The notes below the pieces were generated by a model that had not been told where the DNA came from, made no database searches, and saw only the letters and a list, made by a program, of their open reading frames with translations. Both the position numbers and the translations under genes were made by a program. From contig NC_017934.1 in assembly GCF_000147715.2 (NCBI RefSeq), positions 2,170,001-2,234,000 of the forward strand: a stretch of 64,000 bases of DNA, given 5' to 3'. Shown here one piece after another: positions 52,341 through 62,583 of the stretch (position 1 is the first letter of the stretch; every line of letters begins with the position of its first letter). The stretch is from Mesotoga prima MesG1.Ag.4.2 (lineage in GTDB: Bacteria > Thermotogota > Thermotogae > Petrotogales > Kosmotogaceae).

Positions 52341-52550
52341 TCGCTCCTACCAATCTACTCCTAGTAAAAGAAGAGAAAAGAGTTTATTTACGGCACCGGA
52401 AATGCTACTATTCTTCTATGTATACACAGCATTGGCGCAGGATATTGCCATTTCTTCTGTCTTCATTGATCTGCCTGCTCATTTCCATTAATCCGCGCCA
52501 GACTTCTGTCATTTCCAAATTCTTTTGCTACTTTGAGAGGAGGAGAAACA

Positions 52551-55500
52551 ATGAAGAGAAAGTTACTGCTTTTTGCATCGCTAACGGTCTTTCTGATACT
52601 CATGTTGACTGGCTGTCCGAATGGCTCTAAAAGCTTCACGCTTACTATTATGACCTTGCCGGACGCAGGAATTCAGATTATCGTCGATTTGGTAAACAAA
52701 GTGACTCCCTTTAGTCAGAAATATCAGGAGGGGACAAATGTCGAGGTTCAAATAACGAGTCCTCAGGAAAGGGATACTTCGGCATTCGTTGGGGGTGACG
52801 ATACGAAGTACACATTCCAGCAGTGGAATGATGCAAACAACACGAATCCTCGAAACGTTACCGTGAACAGCAACGTTACGTATACCGCTCAAATGGGCGT
52901 ACAGTACAAAGTCGAAACCTCTTCAAACCCTGCGGGTGCAGTAGTCACGGGCGGTGGTTGGCATAACAAGAATGCAAACGCGACACTGACAGCTCTCGTC
53001 ATGGACGGTTATACCTTCAGTCACTGGCTTGTAAACGGTACAAACTCGGGTTCATCGATCACTATTGGTGTTACAATTAACGAGCCCAAGAATATTGTCG
53101 CCGTTTACACTACTGACCCGGTCCCCTGCAATTTTACTGTTACCACCTCTCCAGATCTTGCGCTGGACATTGAAATAGACGGTGTGTCATTCACCTCTCC
53201 AAAAGGGATGATTGTCAACAGTGGGACAACGAAGCAAATCGCAGTAATTACTCCTCAGGAGAAAGACATATCCCCGTGGCTTTCGGGAATAGATTCGAGA
53301 TACATATTTGATCAATGGAATGATGGAAACACCTCGCATACTAGAAACGTGATAGTAAACACAGATATAACATATACCGCAAATATGGACGCAGAATACA
53401 GGGTGACAGTCGATTCTTCGCCATCAGAAGTATCGGAAGTGGCAAATTTCTGGACGGCTAGAGGCAATGTGTGGCTGTTCGATTTCAGCGGAGATTTGGG
53501 CCCGTACAACTTCAGCTACTGGTATGTAAATGGTCAGAACCTTGGAAGCGCAAGGCCTATTGAGATTGTTGTTGACAAACCCTATCATGTCACGGCTGTC
53601 TTTGCCGAGCAAGAAACACAATACACATTAACGGTAACTACATCTCCGGAAACCGGACTAAACATAATCATCGTTGGTATTGCTTATGTCTCCCCAAAAA
53701 CGGTAGTTCTCAACAGTGGTACTGAAGCAGAAATAGAAGTTGTCTCTCCGCAGGAAAAGGAGAAATCTGGTCAAGTAACGGGAACAGACACTCGTTTCAC
53801 CTTTGTACGCTGGAGCGATACCAATACTAACAATCCAAGAACAATTACCTTGAACTCAGATATGACCTATACCGCAGAGATGAAAGTAGAGTACAAGGTG
53901 ACAACGGGAACAAACCCTGCAGGCGGAACAGTTGACGGCGCGGGTTGGTATGTTGCTGAAACCGTGAAGAATTTCACTGCTCCAGTAAGAGCCGGTTACA
54001 CCTTTTCACACTGGGTTATTAACGGAGCAAACATGGGAGATGCAAACCCTATAGCTGTTAATGTCAACTCTCCCAAGAATGTGATTGCATACTACAATGC
54101 TGAGACTACGACCAAGAATATCTTTGGAACCGTTACTCCATACACGGGAAACATAAAGACTGCGGACCTAAATAAGATAGAGATACTCTCCAATACTGAG
54201 ATAAGAACCACGTATGACAGACCTGAATTCATAGAAAACGAATATCTTCTAAAGGTGGAATCATTCAAAGAGGTGGAGTCTTCATTCAGTAGTGCCTCTA
54301 TCGCGTCGATCGATGTAATAGAAAGAATAGAGAATTATTATGGTGAATTGAAGTACCTGCACGTTAGAACAACAGCAAGCGAGGAGGAATTGAAAAGACT
54401 CCCGGGAGTTGTTCAGGTGTCGAAGAACAGCCTATTCTACGCACTTAGTACCACCCCGAACGATCCCTCATACCCCGTTCAGTGGAACTACCCTGTCATG
54501 AATTTACCTCAAGCTTGGGATTACACGGTTGGATCTAGAAGCGTTGTAGTAGCGGTAATTGACTCGGGATTCAGCACTAGCCATCCCGATCTCTCCGGAA
54601 TCTTTGAATCTGGGTATAACTTCATAGACAGCAATACAGATGTCTCAGAACCTCTCGAATCCGAGGACAGCCACGGAACTCACGTTGTTGGAACGATCGC
54701 CGCGCTCACGAATAACGCACTGGGTGTCTCCGGCGTTACCTGGGGAGGACTGGGAATCACACTAATACCCATCAGAGGAATAAAGGACGCTGCCGCACTT
54801 ATGAACAGCCTAATCTATGCAGTCGATCATGGAGCGAAGATAATTAACATGAGTCTAGGAGGAGCAGTAGACAGTCCTGCCGTTCACGACGCTGTGAAAT
54901 ACGCGGCCAGAAATGGAGTAGTGATGGTCGCAGCATCCGGCAACAATGGAGACGGTAATATTCTTTATCCTGCTCGCTATCCAGAGACTATTGCTGTTGG
55001 AGCGATATGGGAAGACGAAGGTACAATCAAGATATCGCCTTACTCATGTTATGGGTCTGAGCTTGATGTTGTGGCACCCGGTGGATATATGAGATCAGGC
55101 ACCGATCCAAACGGAATATACAGCACCGGATGGACTCCCTCGGGCAACACCTACATGTACATGCAGGGAACATCGATGGCTACGCCACATGTCACAGGCC
55201 TTGTGGCTCTTCTAATGGGAGCCGGTTTGACTGATCCGGATGATATTAGAAACGTACTGCATAATACGGCCATAGATCTCGGATCTCCTGGAAGAGATGA
55301 CGATTACGGGTGGGGACTTGTAGATGCCGAAGCTGCGCTTGATTCGATTGCCTCTCCACAGGAGTTCAAAGTCTTCTTGAGAAATCCGTCAACTGGCACC
55401 AATATTGCCAGCACTAACCTATCTGACTCAGGTGCCTACCATTTCAGTGACGTAAGCAGTACTCAGGTAAAGATCTTCGCCTGGAGGGATATGGACGAAA

Positions 55501-55643
55501 GCGGAACGATTGACACTGGAGATCTTCTCGGGTATTTCAACTATTCAGGAGGCACTCCGGATCTTGACAATGCCCAGACAGTGACCCTTTCCGGTGGCGA
55601 CAACTGGGTTGATTTTGAGTTTGCTCCGATAGTTGGAGATTGA
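52551..55643 (+). CDS. Lipoprotein subtilisin-like serine peptidase with tandem InlB-B-like repeats
   Basis: The 1030-aa protein has a lipobox (MLTGC) after a hydrophobic signal. Residues about 27-520 hold three tandem units. Each has a module with a T-T-S-P start and an F-x-W-x-D/N core (LTVTTSPETGLNI ... FTFVRWSDTN) plus a second module with YTFSHWVINGANMG, both like divergent InlB B-repeats. A propeptide-like region (520-640) precedes an S8 domain with AVIDSGF (Asp), SHGTHVVGTIAA (His) and GTSMATPH (Ser, about residue 873). The last 90 residues are beta-rich with DMDESGTIDTGD, a calcium-loop-like motif. It is surface-anchored and digests extracellular protein. Strong AGGAGGAG Shine-Dalgarno. 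Confidence 0.9.
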   Translation: MKRKLLLFASLTVFLILMLTGCPNGSKSFTLTIMTLPDAGIQIIVDLVNKVTPFSQKYQEGTNVEVQITSPQERDTSAFVGGDDTKYTFQQWNDANNTNPRNVTVNSNVTYTAQMGVQYKVETSSNPAGAVVTGGGWHNKNANATLTALVMDGYTFSHWLVNGTNSGSSITIGVTINEPKNIVAVYTTDPVPCNFTVTTSPDLALDIEIDGVSFTSPKGMIVNSGTTKQIAVITPQEKDISPWLSGIDSRYIFDQWNDGNTSHTRNVIVNTDITYTANMDAEYRVTVDSSPSEVSEVANFWTARGNVWLFDFSGDLGPYNFSYWYVNGQNLGSARPIEIVVDKPYHVTAVFAEQETQYTLTVTTSPETGLNIIIVGIAYVSPKTVVLNSGTEAEIEVVSPQEKEKSGQVTGTDTRFTFVRWSDTNTNNPRTITLNSDMTYTAEMKVEYKVTTGTNPAGGTVDGAGWYVAETVKNFTAPVRAGYTFSHWVINGANMGDANPIAVNVNSPKNVIAYYNAETTTKNIFGTVTPYTGNIKTADLNKIEILSNTEIRTTYDRPEFIENEYLLKVESFKEVESSFSSASIASIDVIERIENYYGELKYLHVRTTASEEELKRLPGVVQVSKNSLFYALSTTPNDPSYPVQWNYPVMNLPQAWDYTVGSRSVVVAVIDSGFSTSHPDLSGIFESGYNFIDSNTDVSEPLESEDSHGTHVVGTIAALTNNALGVSGVTWGGLGITLIPIRGIKDAAALMNSLIYAVDHGAKIINMSLGGAVDSPAVHDAVKYAARNGVVMVAASGNNGDGNILYPARYPETIAVGAIWEDEGTIKISPYSCYGSELDVVAPGGYMRSGTDPNGIYSTGWTPSGNTYMYMQGTSMATPHVTGLVALLMGAGLTDPDDIRNVLHNTAIDLGSPGRDDDYGWGLVDAEAALDSIASPQEFKVFLRNPSTGTNIASTNLSDSGAYHFSDVSSTQVKIFAWRDMDESGTIDTGDLLGYFNYSGGTPDLDNAQTVTLSGGDNWVDFEFAPIVGD

Positions 55644-55714
55644 TAAGCCGTTTCTGAAAGAAGTTAGTATTTCTTTGGCTGACGTTCTTCAACGCAAGGT
55701 AGGTTTGTAATGAA

Positions 55715-55750
55715 CAAGAAAAGGAACGCAATCGCGTTCCTTTTCTTTTG
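55715..55750 (+). terminator. Bidirectional terminator between the subtilase and the VIT-VWA gene
   Basis: AAAAGGAACGC pairs with GCGTTCCTTTT around a 4-base loop, flanked by A-rich and T-rich tracts. It can serve both convergent genes. Confidence 0.85.
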
Positions 55751-55789
55751 CAAATATTCCAGTACACGACAAGGATTTCTATACGAAGA

Positions 55790-57904
55790 TTACTGCTTAT
55801 TCAAAGCATCGAGCAGCTCATCCAGAGTTTGTATACCTTCATCTGAGATTTCAATTAGAACTCCTTTGTAGATGAACCTTATTCTATCACCGAGTGCAAA
55901 AACTTTTGCCACCCAGTCGCTTCTGTTGGCAAGCTCGAAGTATGCTTCACTGTATGCAGCCAAACCTAACGATTCAAGAGTGTTTACCTCTTCATCGTCC
56001 TGGATCCACACCCCTTCTTCAAGAGTGAAGCCTATTCCATCAACGAATGTGTAATCAGAAGAGCCACCTTCAACAAACTGGTCCTGCTCCATCTCCGCAA
56101 CGGATTTCGCCGCCATGACCGAATCTGCAGGAGGTGCAGCGCCCAGGCCTCCTCTGTCTCCTGCCGTGTATGTTTGAACTCTTTCAGGAGCGATCAAGTA
56201 CGATGTAAACTCGTTTATGATGTTGAACTTTTTTGAGAGAGCGATAATTTCAAGCTTCAACTCGTCTTTCTCTGCTTCAGTGAGGGAAGGATCATATCGG
56301 TAAAGATTTGCAAGATGAGCAATTCTTTTCTGAGCCCAGATTCTCTCGATGAATGGGCTGTCAGATCTCTTGGAAGTTTTGAAGAGATACTCATATCTGT
56401 ACTTTTCACCGCCTCTGGTACCTTCAACGGTCACTCTCATATCTCCCTCATCAAAGTAGATTCCCGATATCCTCAAAGCTTGCCCGGAAAAGAGAGAGTA
56501 TGGACCTTCAGGAAGAGTCTTCTTTACGTCGAGATTTTCTATAGAAACAGTCACGTTTTCCAGAGCAGGTGTCTCTATGGATCTGTAAAGATCGGTGACT
56601 TTTGCTTCAATGCTTTCTCCTTCAATAATATAACTTACTCTTCCTGCATTTTCCTGGACAAGTCGGTCCAGCAGTTCGGCAACAACCCCGGTGCCTACTC
56701 CAAAAGAGAAGAGATGAACATTTCTGGCTCTTGCCTCGGGAGTTGCATCGCTAATGATCCTTCCAATATCGGTTATTCCTTCTGTCGGCTCTCCGTCAGT
56801 CAGGAACAGAAGTGCCTTGAATCTACCAGTATCATATTTGCTGAACATATCTATGCTTGTTTGAAGTGCGCCGTAGATATTTGTCATTCCATCTGCCTGA
56901 ATCCTTCTGACCTTTTCTATCCACTCAGCCTTTTCTGAAGCATCGAGAAGGCTTCCAGTAAGGTTGTGCACTCTTCCATCGAAGGTAACAATTGCAAAGC
57001 GATCCCCCGGTCTTAGCATCTGAAGTACTTGTTCTAAAGCGCGCTTAGCTTGTTCAATCTTCTCTCCGTACATCGAACCGGAAATATCGAGAACGAAGAC
57101 GACATCTTTGGGGATAACGATTTCCTCCTTAATTCTAGGGATAAGTGTTAGGAGGAAATATCCTTCATTTGTTGATTCGTCCCAATGGGTTGCCAGAGAG
57201 GAAGGTATCTCATCTTCGGATGAAGTGAGAACCAGAGCGACGTCTGAATTGGGAATCAGATCATTTCCTATGAAGACGTATTCCCTGCCGCTGACTCCTG
57301 TTGTTTCCACGAATGGATGGGTCGGCGAATAAACCTCGGCGATCTGAAGAGGAACCGAAATTCTGACACTCACTGAGCCTATGGGAGCCGAAAGAAAACT
57401 GTCGATCTTCAGAGGATAAATCATCGAGTATGAATTGGAAGATATTTCCAGTGGCTGGCTGTATTCAATAAAGAATTGCCTTCTTTCGCCCGGTTCAAAG
57501 GGATAGATACTCATCCTGATAAGCTGAGTCCCAACGTACTCCAGCAATGCCGGGTCCTTCATTTTCGCCACTATCTCATGGTATATCTTCCTAGCTTCAT
57601 CTGCTGGAAGTACTTCACCCTTCAGAATCTGATCTCCGATCTTCATTGTGAAATCACTTATTACAGCTGAAGAGGGAATTGGGAACAGATAAACAGCTTC
57701 CAGCAATCTGGTTGATGTGTTCTCAAATTCCTCCTCAATTATTACCGTCGCAATTCCATCCTCGACTGTTATATGAACGTTGTGGGTATTCATCACGAAT
57801 CCCCCTGAATCCTGTTCCAAAGGAAACTGCGGGATTACTACACCGTTTGAAAACGTTGAAGTGACTGCCAGAACAAAAAGGAAAATCATTCCAAGACTCT
57901 TCAT
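55790..57904 (-). CDS. Exported VIT and von Willebrand factor A domain protein
   Basis: The 704-aa protein has a signal peptide (residues 1-19). A VIT domain (about 25-155) shows the typical VEDGIATVIIEEEFENTS and EAVYLFPIP. A VWA domain (about 265-440) has the intact MIDAS FVLDISGSMYG, ADGMTNIYGAL and LTDGEPT. The C-terminal part (450-704) is mixed and ends with a short Asp/Glu-rich helical segment. In bacteria VIT-VWA proteins are thought to bind metal-dependent protein partners on the surface. It is convergent with the subtilase and stands alone. ATG follows GAGGGGGCG. Confidence 0.9.
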   Translation of the reverse strand: MKSLGMIFLFVLAVTSTFSNGVVIPQFPLEQDSGGFVMNTHNVHITVEDGIATVIIEEEFENTSTRLLEAVYLFPIPSSAVISDFTMKIGDQILKGEVLPADEARKIYHEIVAKMKDPALLEYVGTQLIRMSIYPFEPGERRQFFIEYSQPLEISSNSYSMIYPLKIDSFLSAPIGSVSVRISVPLQIAEVYSPTHPFVETTGVSGREYVFIGNDLIPNSDVALVLTSSEDEIPSSLATHWDESTNEGYFLLTLIPRIKEEIVIPKDVVFVLDISGSMYGEKIEQAKRALEQVLQMLRPGDRFAIVTFDGRVHNLTGSLLDASEKAEWIEKVRRIQADGMTNIYGALQTSIDMFSKYDTGRFKALLFLTDGEPTEGITDIGRIISDATPEARARNVHLFSFGVGTGVVAELLDRLVQENAGRVSYIIEGESIEAKVTDLYRSIETPALENVTVSIENLDVKKTLPEGPYSLFSGQALRISGIYFDEGDMRVTVEGTRGGEKYRYEYLFKTSKRSDSPFIERIWAQKRIAHLANLYRYDPSLTEAEKDELKLEIIALSKKFNIINEFTSYLIAPERVQTYTAGDRGGLGAAPPADSVMAAKSVAEMEQDQFVEGGSSDYTFVDGIGFTLEEGVWIQDDEEVNTLESLGLAAYSEAYFELANRSDWVAKVFALGDRIRFIYKGVLIEISDEGIQTLDELLDALNKQ

Positions 57905-58045
57905 TACATCGCCCCCTCTTTTGTCTAGTACTTATGACACCTCATAGGGCCTGAAGGTTTATGCAGTGGATTTTTTAGAAGAGATACGGGAAGGAGAAAA
58001 ACTCCCTTTCTAATTACTCTGGATAGTTAGTAAGGCTTTTAGTTG

Positions 58046-58072
58046 AAAAACCCGGAGACCTTGGTCTCCGGG
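58046..58072 (-). terminator. Terminator of the second sugar ABC operon
   Basis: Minus-strand CCCGGAGACC/GGTCTCCGGG perfect 10-bp stem, 2-base loop, then five Ts; 25 bases beyond the binding-protein stop. Confidence 0.88.
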
Positions 58073-58096
58073 CGTCTAGATTCGTGAGGTGAAAAT

Positions 58097-59059
58097 TTAG
58101 AATATTGAATCAGGCTCGTAGTAAAGCTCGGCGTTTTCAGCAGTAATCAACTCTGCAGCGAGGATTATTTTTGATGGGATCTGCTGCTGATAGAATCCTT
58201 CAAGGGGCTGACCTCTCAGTGCAAATACCGCCATGGAAATTCCTGTAGCTATCATTGATGGAGGATATGTAACGTCTGCCTTCACGAGAGGATCATTGTC
58301 GATGATCTTCTTTATCATTTGTTTAGATCCGGCGCCGCCGAGGAATAGCTTGATGTCATTTCTTCCAGATTCCTTGTATGCCTGAAGGACTCCGACAAGA
58401 ACATCATCGTCCTGTGCCCAAACAGCGTCGATTTTCGGATACTTTTGAAGGTAATTCTCCATTATCTCTAACCCACGTGCAGTATCCCAGTAAGCTGGCT
58501 GTGAATCCAGAATTCTTATGTCCGGATACTTCGCCATTACTTCGTTGAATGCGTCTACTCTTTCGCTATTAATAACGCAAGGGATGCCTTCCAGAACAAC
58601 TATGTCGCCTTTGTAATTGAGAGCCTCAGCCAGCCACTCGCCAGATACTCTTCCAAGGCCCGGGTTGTCACCGGCTACGTAGACATTCTCAACGGGTTTC
58701 GTCAAACCTCTGTCGACTGACACGATAAAAACACCACTGTTATAGGCCTTCTCGACAACAGGTGTGAGTGGTTCCGAATCGTGAGCAAGAATAACCAGAG
58801 CGTCGATGCCCTTTACCATGAGGTCTTCAACGTCTCCAACCTGTTTTGCAGGTGAGTCGGCCGTCACCAGGAAGAACTCAATGTCGGGATCCTTCTCACT
58901 CCAGTCCTTTATGGCTCTTTGTGCCCACCATACGATTCCACCTGTCCAACCATGGTCCGCACTTGGAATGGCAACACCAATCTTGATCTTCTCGGCAGCC
59001 ATCGCAAAAGCCGAGAGAATGAACACTACGAGGATTGTAAGAACAAATGCCTTTTTCAC
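58097..59059 (-). CDS. Sugar ABC transporter substrate-binding protein (Peripla_BP_4)
   Basis: The 320-aa protein has a signal peptide (MKKAFVLTILVVFILSAFA) and the RbsB-like fold: GVAIPSADHGWTGG, SVDRGLTKP, AQDDDVLVG and FLGGAGSKQ. The contact residues differ from the RbsB at 49231 (WTGGIVWWAQ with three Trp), so another sugar or cyclitol is bound. GTG 59059 is preferred as start; GGAGG abuts a GTG three codons upstream. It is last of five minus-strand genes and is followed by a strong terminator. Confidence 0.9.
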   Translation of the reverse strand: MKKAFVLTILVVFILSAFAMAAEKIKIGVAIPSADHGWTGGIVWWAQRAIKDWSEKDPDIEFFLVTADSPAKQVGDVEDLMVKGIDALVILAHDSEPLTPVVEKAYNSGVFIVSVDRGLTKPVENVYVAGDNPGLGRVSGEWLAEALNYKGDIVVLEGIPCVINSERVDAFNEVMAKYPDIRILDSQPAYWDTARGLEIMENYLQKYPKIDAVWAQDDDVLVGVLQAYKESGRNDIKLFLGGAGSKQMIKKIIDNDPLVKADVTYPPSMIATGISMAVFALRGQPLEGFYQQQIPSKIILAAELITAENAELYYEPDSIF

Positions 59060-59095
59060 AAGAAACACCTCCTGTTTCCTTTGACCCCCTTGGGG

Positions 59096-60070
59096 TTATT
59101 GAGATCTCTTTCTCTGTATTAGTACCGCACCGATAATTACCACACCTTTGACTGTACCCTGAAGATATGGCGATACCCCCAGCATATTAAGCATATTGTT
59201 TATTATGCCGAGTGTGATGGCACCGATAACAGTTCCGAATATCGAACCCGCTCCACCTGTCATTGGCGTTCCACCGATAATGACTGCGGCTATGGCATCA
59301 AGTTCATAGTTCAAGCCGCCATTCGTGGAACTCATTGAATTCAATCTCGCAGAGAGGAAGACGGCGGAGAATCCAACGGTAATACCTACTGCAACGTATG
59401 AAATGAACCTAGTGAGGTTCACTTTGATGGCAGAATACTTGGCAACTTTTGGATTGGAGCCGACGGCGCAAAGGTATCTTCCATAACGAGTCTTATTGAG
59501 GATAATGGCAAAAATCACCGCAAGACTTATGAATACAACTACAGGATTTGGAATGCCCAGGACGTTACCCATTCCCAGATCGGGAAAGAGATTGCTTTCA
59601 GATCTAAAGACGCCGGCGCTTCCTATATACAGCGCCATTGATCTGAAAATGGCCATAGTACCGAGTGTTGCGATGAAGGGAGCGATCTTTCCAATTGTTA
59701 CCATCAGTCCGTTCAACGCGCCCAATCCTGCGCCAAAAAGCAAACCAATTATCAGCGCGAACAGTATAGCCCATGCTTCTCCACCCTCGCCAAATACTGT
59801 CAGAAGCCAGTTAAGCGCAAGAATCACAACTCCACCAACAAGAGCGACCATAGATCCAACCGAAAGGTCGATCCCTCCCGAAATAATCACAAAAGTCATT
59901 CCTAGAGCTATGATCCCTGTATAGGAAACCTGTCTCAGGATATTCAAAAGGTTTTGAGTCTGAAGAAAGTACGGGCTGGCAATAGCGGATATTACAAAAA
60001 GTATCGCAAGGGCTATTAACGGGCCGAATCTTTCATATTCGAAGCGTCTCTTTACATTTTCACCTGCCAT
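59096..60070 (-). CDS. Sugar ABC transporter permease
   Basis: The 324-aa membrane protein has eight to ten helices with GMTFVIISGGIDLSVGS and DAIAAVIIGGTPMTGGAGS, as in RbsC-type permeases. It starts one base after the ATPase stop and pairs with that ATPase and the downstream binding protein. The N terminus is basic and cytoplasmic. Confidence 0.93.
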   Translation of the reverse strand: MAGENVKRRFEYERFGPLIALAILFVISAIASPYFLQTQNLLNILRQVSYTGIIALGMTFVIISGGIDLSVGSMVALVGGVVILALNWLLTVFGEGGEAWAILFALIIGLLFGAGLGALNGLMVTIGKIAPFIATLGTMAIFRSMALYIGSAGVFRSESNLFPDLGMGNVLGIPNPVVVFISLAVIFAIILNKTRYGRYLCAVGSNPKVAKYSAIKVNLTRFISYVAVGITVGFSAVFLSARLNSMSSTNGGLNYELDAIAAVIIGGTPMTGGAGSIFGTVIGAITLGIINNMLNMLGVSPYLQGTVKGVVIIGAVLIQRKRSQ

Positions 60071-61564
60071 TCAAGCAACCCCCTTGAGTCCCGTGGCATG
60101 AAGCATGATCTCTTCCTCGTTGATATGTTCACCTTCAAGGATTCCCGTAATTCTTCCCTCTTTCATCACGACGACTCTGTTGCACATTCCTATTATCTCT
60201 TCAAGTTCGGAGGAAATGAGAATACAGGACACACCCTCATTTACCAGTTCGTTCATGAATCTGTATATTTCTCTCTTAGCGTTCACATCTATTCCTCTGG
60301 TGGGTTCGTCGAAAATGAAAATGTCGGGCTCCGGGTCAAGGGATTTTGCGAGGGAGACTTTCTGCTGGTTTCCACCACTGAAAAACTCCAGTCTTGTCTT
60401 GAGAGATGCTGCTCTGATATTGAATTTGTCGACATACTTCTTCGTCTTTTCCCGCTCTTTCTTACTGTTAATGAGTATTTTAGAATAAGCCGGAAGCGAA
60501 ATAAGCGTTGTATTCTTTATCAAATCGAAGGATGTTAATATTCCACTCCCCTGACGATCTTCCGAAAGGTAAGCAATCTTGTTCTTCACAGCATCGTTGG
60601 GTGACTTGATTTCCACCGGTTTGCCTTTGATACTTATCTTGCCTGAATCTCTCTTTCTGATACCAATTATAGCTTCGGCTAGTTCAGTTCTTCCCGCACC
60701 CACTAGACCGGCAAAGCCAAGAATTTCCCCTTCACGAAGTCCGAAGGAAATGTTTTCTAGAAGACCATTAATTGTCAGGTTCTCGACTTCGAATACAACT
60801 TCGTCAGACGGTGAAACTTTATCTGGAAAGATCTGGCTCAGCTCGCGTCCTACCATTCTCTTTGCCATTTCTTCTTCGTCAACCTCACCAGTCTGACTTA
60901 CACTGATCATTTGGCCGTCTCTTAGAACCATCACTCTATCACAGATTTTTCTGACTTCTTTCAGTTTGTGAGAGATGTAGATGATGGTAACCCCTCTTTC
61001 CTTTAGACTTCTCATGAGGTCAAAGAGGATTTCAATTTCATTGAGAGTAAGAACAGTCGTCGGTTCGTCCATTATCAGGAGCTTTGAATCGTAAGCTATG
61101 GCCTTCGCAATTTCAACCATTTGCTTCTGGGCCACGCTCAACCTCTCAATCTTCTCTTCGGGATCGATTGATTTCTTCAACTCCTCCAGAAGAGAAATGG
61201 TTCGCCTCTTCATCTCTCTTGTGTTGAGGAACCCCTTGCGTGTAATCTCACTTCCTAGGAAGATGTTCTCATAGACACTGAGCTCATTGATCAAGTTGAA
61301 TTCCTGAGGGATAATAGAGATTCCTATCATTTTCGCGTGCAAAGGGTCTTTGATCTCCACTTCCTTGCCCTCGAAGAAGATCTTTCCTTCGGTAGGTGTG
61401 TAGATTCCGCTGAGGATCTTAACGAGAGTCGACTTTCCGGCTCCATTTTCACCTATGATCCCGAAAATCTCGCCCCTCTCTATTCCTATGTCTATGTTAT
61501 CGAGAACCCTAACCCCTGAGAATTCCTTTGAAATCCCTTTGGTCTCTATCAAGACCTCACCCAT
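60071..61564 (-). CDS. Sugar ABC transporter ATP-binding protein (two NBDs)
   Basis: The 497-aa protein has NBD1 with GENGAGKST and MDEPTTVLT, and NBD2 with the usual degenerate GLVGAGRTE Walker A, SGGNQQKVSLAKSL and FIFDEPTRGID. Unlike the RbsA at 46768, both Walker B Asp residues are present. ATG follows the isomerase gene by 11 bases. It powers uptake of the operon's substrate. Confidence 0.93.
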   Translation of the reverse strand: MGEVLIETKGISKEFSGVRVLDNIDIGIERGEIFGIIGENGAGKSTLVKILSGIYTPTEGKIFFEGKEVEIKDPLHAKMIGISIIPQEFNLINELSVYENIFLGSEITRKGFLNTREMKRRTISLLEELKKSIDPEEKIERLSVAQKQMVEIAKAIAYDSKLLIMDEPTTVLTLNEIEILFDLMRSLKERGVTIIYISHKLKEVRKICDRVMVLRDGQMISVSQTGEVDEEEMAKRMVGRELSQIFPDKVSPSDEVVFEVENLTINGLLENISFGLREGEILGFAGLVGAGRTELAEAIIGIRKRDSGKISIKGKPVEIKSPNDAVKNKIAYLSEDRQGSGILTSFDLIKNTTLISLPAYSKILINSKKEREKTKKYVDKFNIRAASLKTRLEFFSGGNQQKVSLAKSLDPEPDIFIFDEPTRGIDVNAKREIYRFMNELVNEGVSCILISSELEEIIGMCNRVVVMKEGRITGILEGEHINEEEIMLHATGLKGVA

Positions 61565-61575
61565 TAGTTCACTCC

Positions 61576-62568
61576 TCAGCTTTTCATTGCATCGTCGAAA
61601 GCGATGTTTGAAGGCTCGAAATCAACTTTCCTGACAAACTCGGCAGCTTCCTTGGCACCGAATTCTCTTTCCATTCCACTGTCTTCCCATTCCACCGAGA
61701 GGGGACCGCTGTAACCGATGTTATTTAGCTCTCTGATGATTTCTTCAAAATTTACGTGGCCGTGACCGAGAGACCTGAAGTTCCATCCCCGTCTAGTGTC
61801 ACCAAAGGTCATCATTGATCCAAGTATCCCTGCCCTTCCGTCCAATGTAACTGCTGCATCCTTCATGTGTACATGATAGATCCTTTCTGCGAAATCTCTT
61901 ACGAAGAGGTGGGGTTTTACTCCCTGCCAGATGAGATGGCTTGGATCGAAATTGAATCCAAGCGTCTTTCTGTAATTGAATACCTCTAACAGCCTCTTTG
62001 CGGTGTAATAATCAAAGGCGATTTCGGTGGGATGAACTTCAAGTGAGAATGTAATGCCTTCAGCATCGAACTTCTCAAAAATAGGTGTCCAGAGATCAAC
62101 GATTTCCCGATAGGCGTCCTCAACCATCTTCTCCGTTGTTTGGGGGAACGAGTACCAGAACTTCCATACAGGAGAGCCTGTGAAGCCTGTTACAGTATAA
62201 CAGCCCATGTTCTTTGCAGCTGTAGGAGCGTACATCATCTGCTCTATTCCCCATGCTCGAATCTTTTCGGGATTACCTTTACAGCTGGCAGGAGCAAATC
62301 CATCGAGCCTTACGTCATAAAGATCTCCCACACACTGCCCCATAAGATGGGCACCGAGGGCCCAGCATTTCAGATTGTACTTTTCGAGAATCTCCTTCCT
62401 TTTTTCGACATAATTTGGATCTTTAGCGGCCTTTTCGAGATCCATGTGATCTCCCCAACAGGCAATCTCAAGGCCATCATATCCCCACGAACTGGCTTTC
62501 TTGCAGATTTCCTCAAAAGTGAGGTCGGCCCACTGCCCCGTAAACAATGTGACTGGTCTATTTCCCAT
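61576..62568 (-). CDS. Sugar phosphate isomerase/epimerase-like TIM-barrel protein
   Basis: The 330-aa protein belongs to the AP-endonuclease 2/xylose-isomerase-like barrel family. Putative metal ligands are in FSLEVHPTEIAFD, FDPSHLIWQG, YHVHMKDAAV and LSVEWEDSG. Such enzymes isomerise keto-sugars or dehydrate inosose. It lies between the Gfo/Idh/MocA gene and the ABC ATPase with short gaps, so it acts on the imported substrate or its oxidised form. ATG follows AGGAGGTTATGAT. Confidence 0.88.
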   Translation of the reverse strand: MGNRPVTLFTGQWADLTFEEICKKASSWGYDGLEIACWGDHMDLEKAAKDPNYVEKRKEILEKYNLKCWALGAHLMGQCVGDLYDVRLDGFAPASCKGNPEKIRAWGIEQMMYAPTAAKNMGCYTVTGFTGSPVWKFWYSFPQTTEKMVEDAYREIVDLWTPIFEKFDAEGITFSLEVHPTEIAFDYYTAKRLLEVFNYRKTLGFNFDPSHLIWQGVKPHLFVRDFAERIYHVHMKDAAVTLDGRAGILGSMMTFGDTRRGWNFRSLGHGHVNFEEIIRELNNIGYSGPLSVEWEDSGMEREFGAKEAAEFVRKVDFEPSNIAFDDAMKS

Positions 62569-62583
62569 ATCATAACCTCCTGA

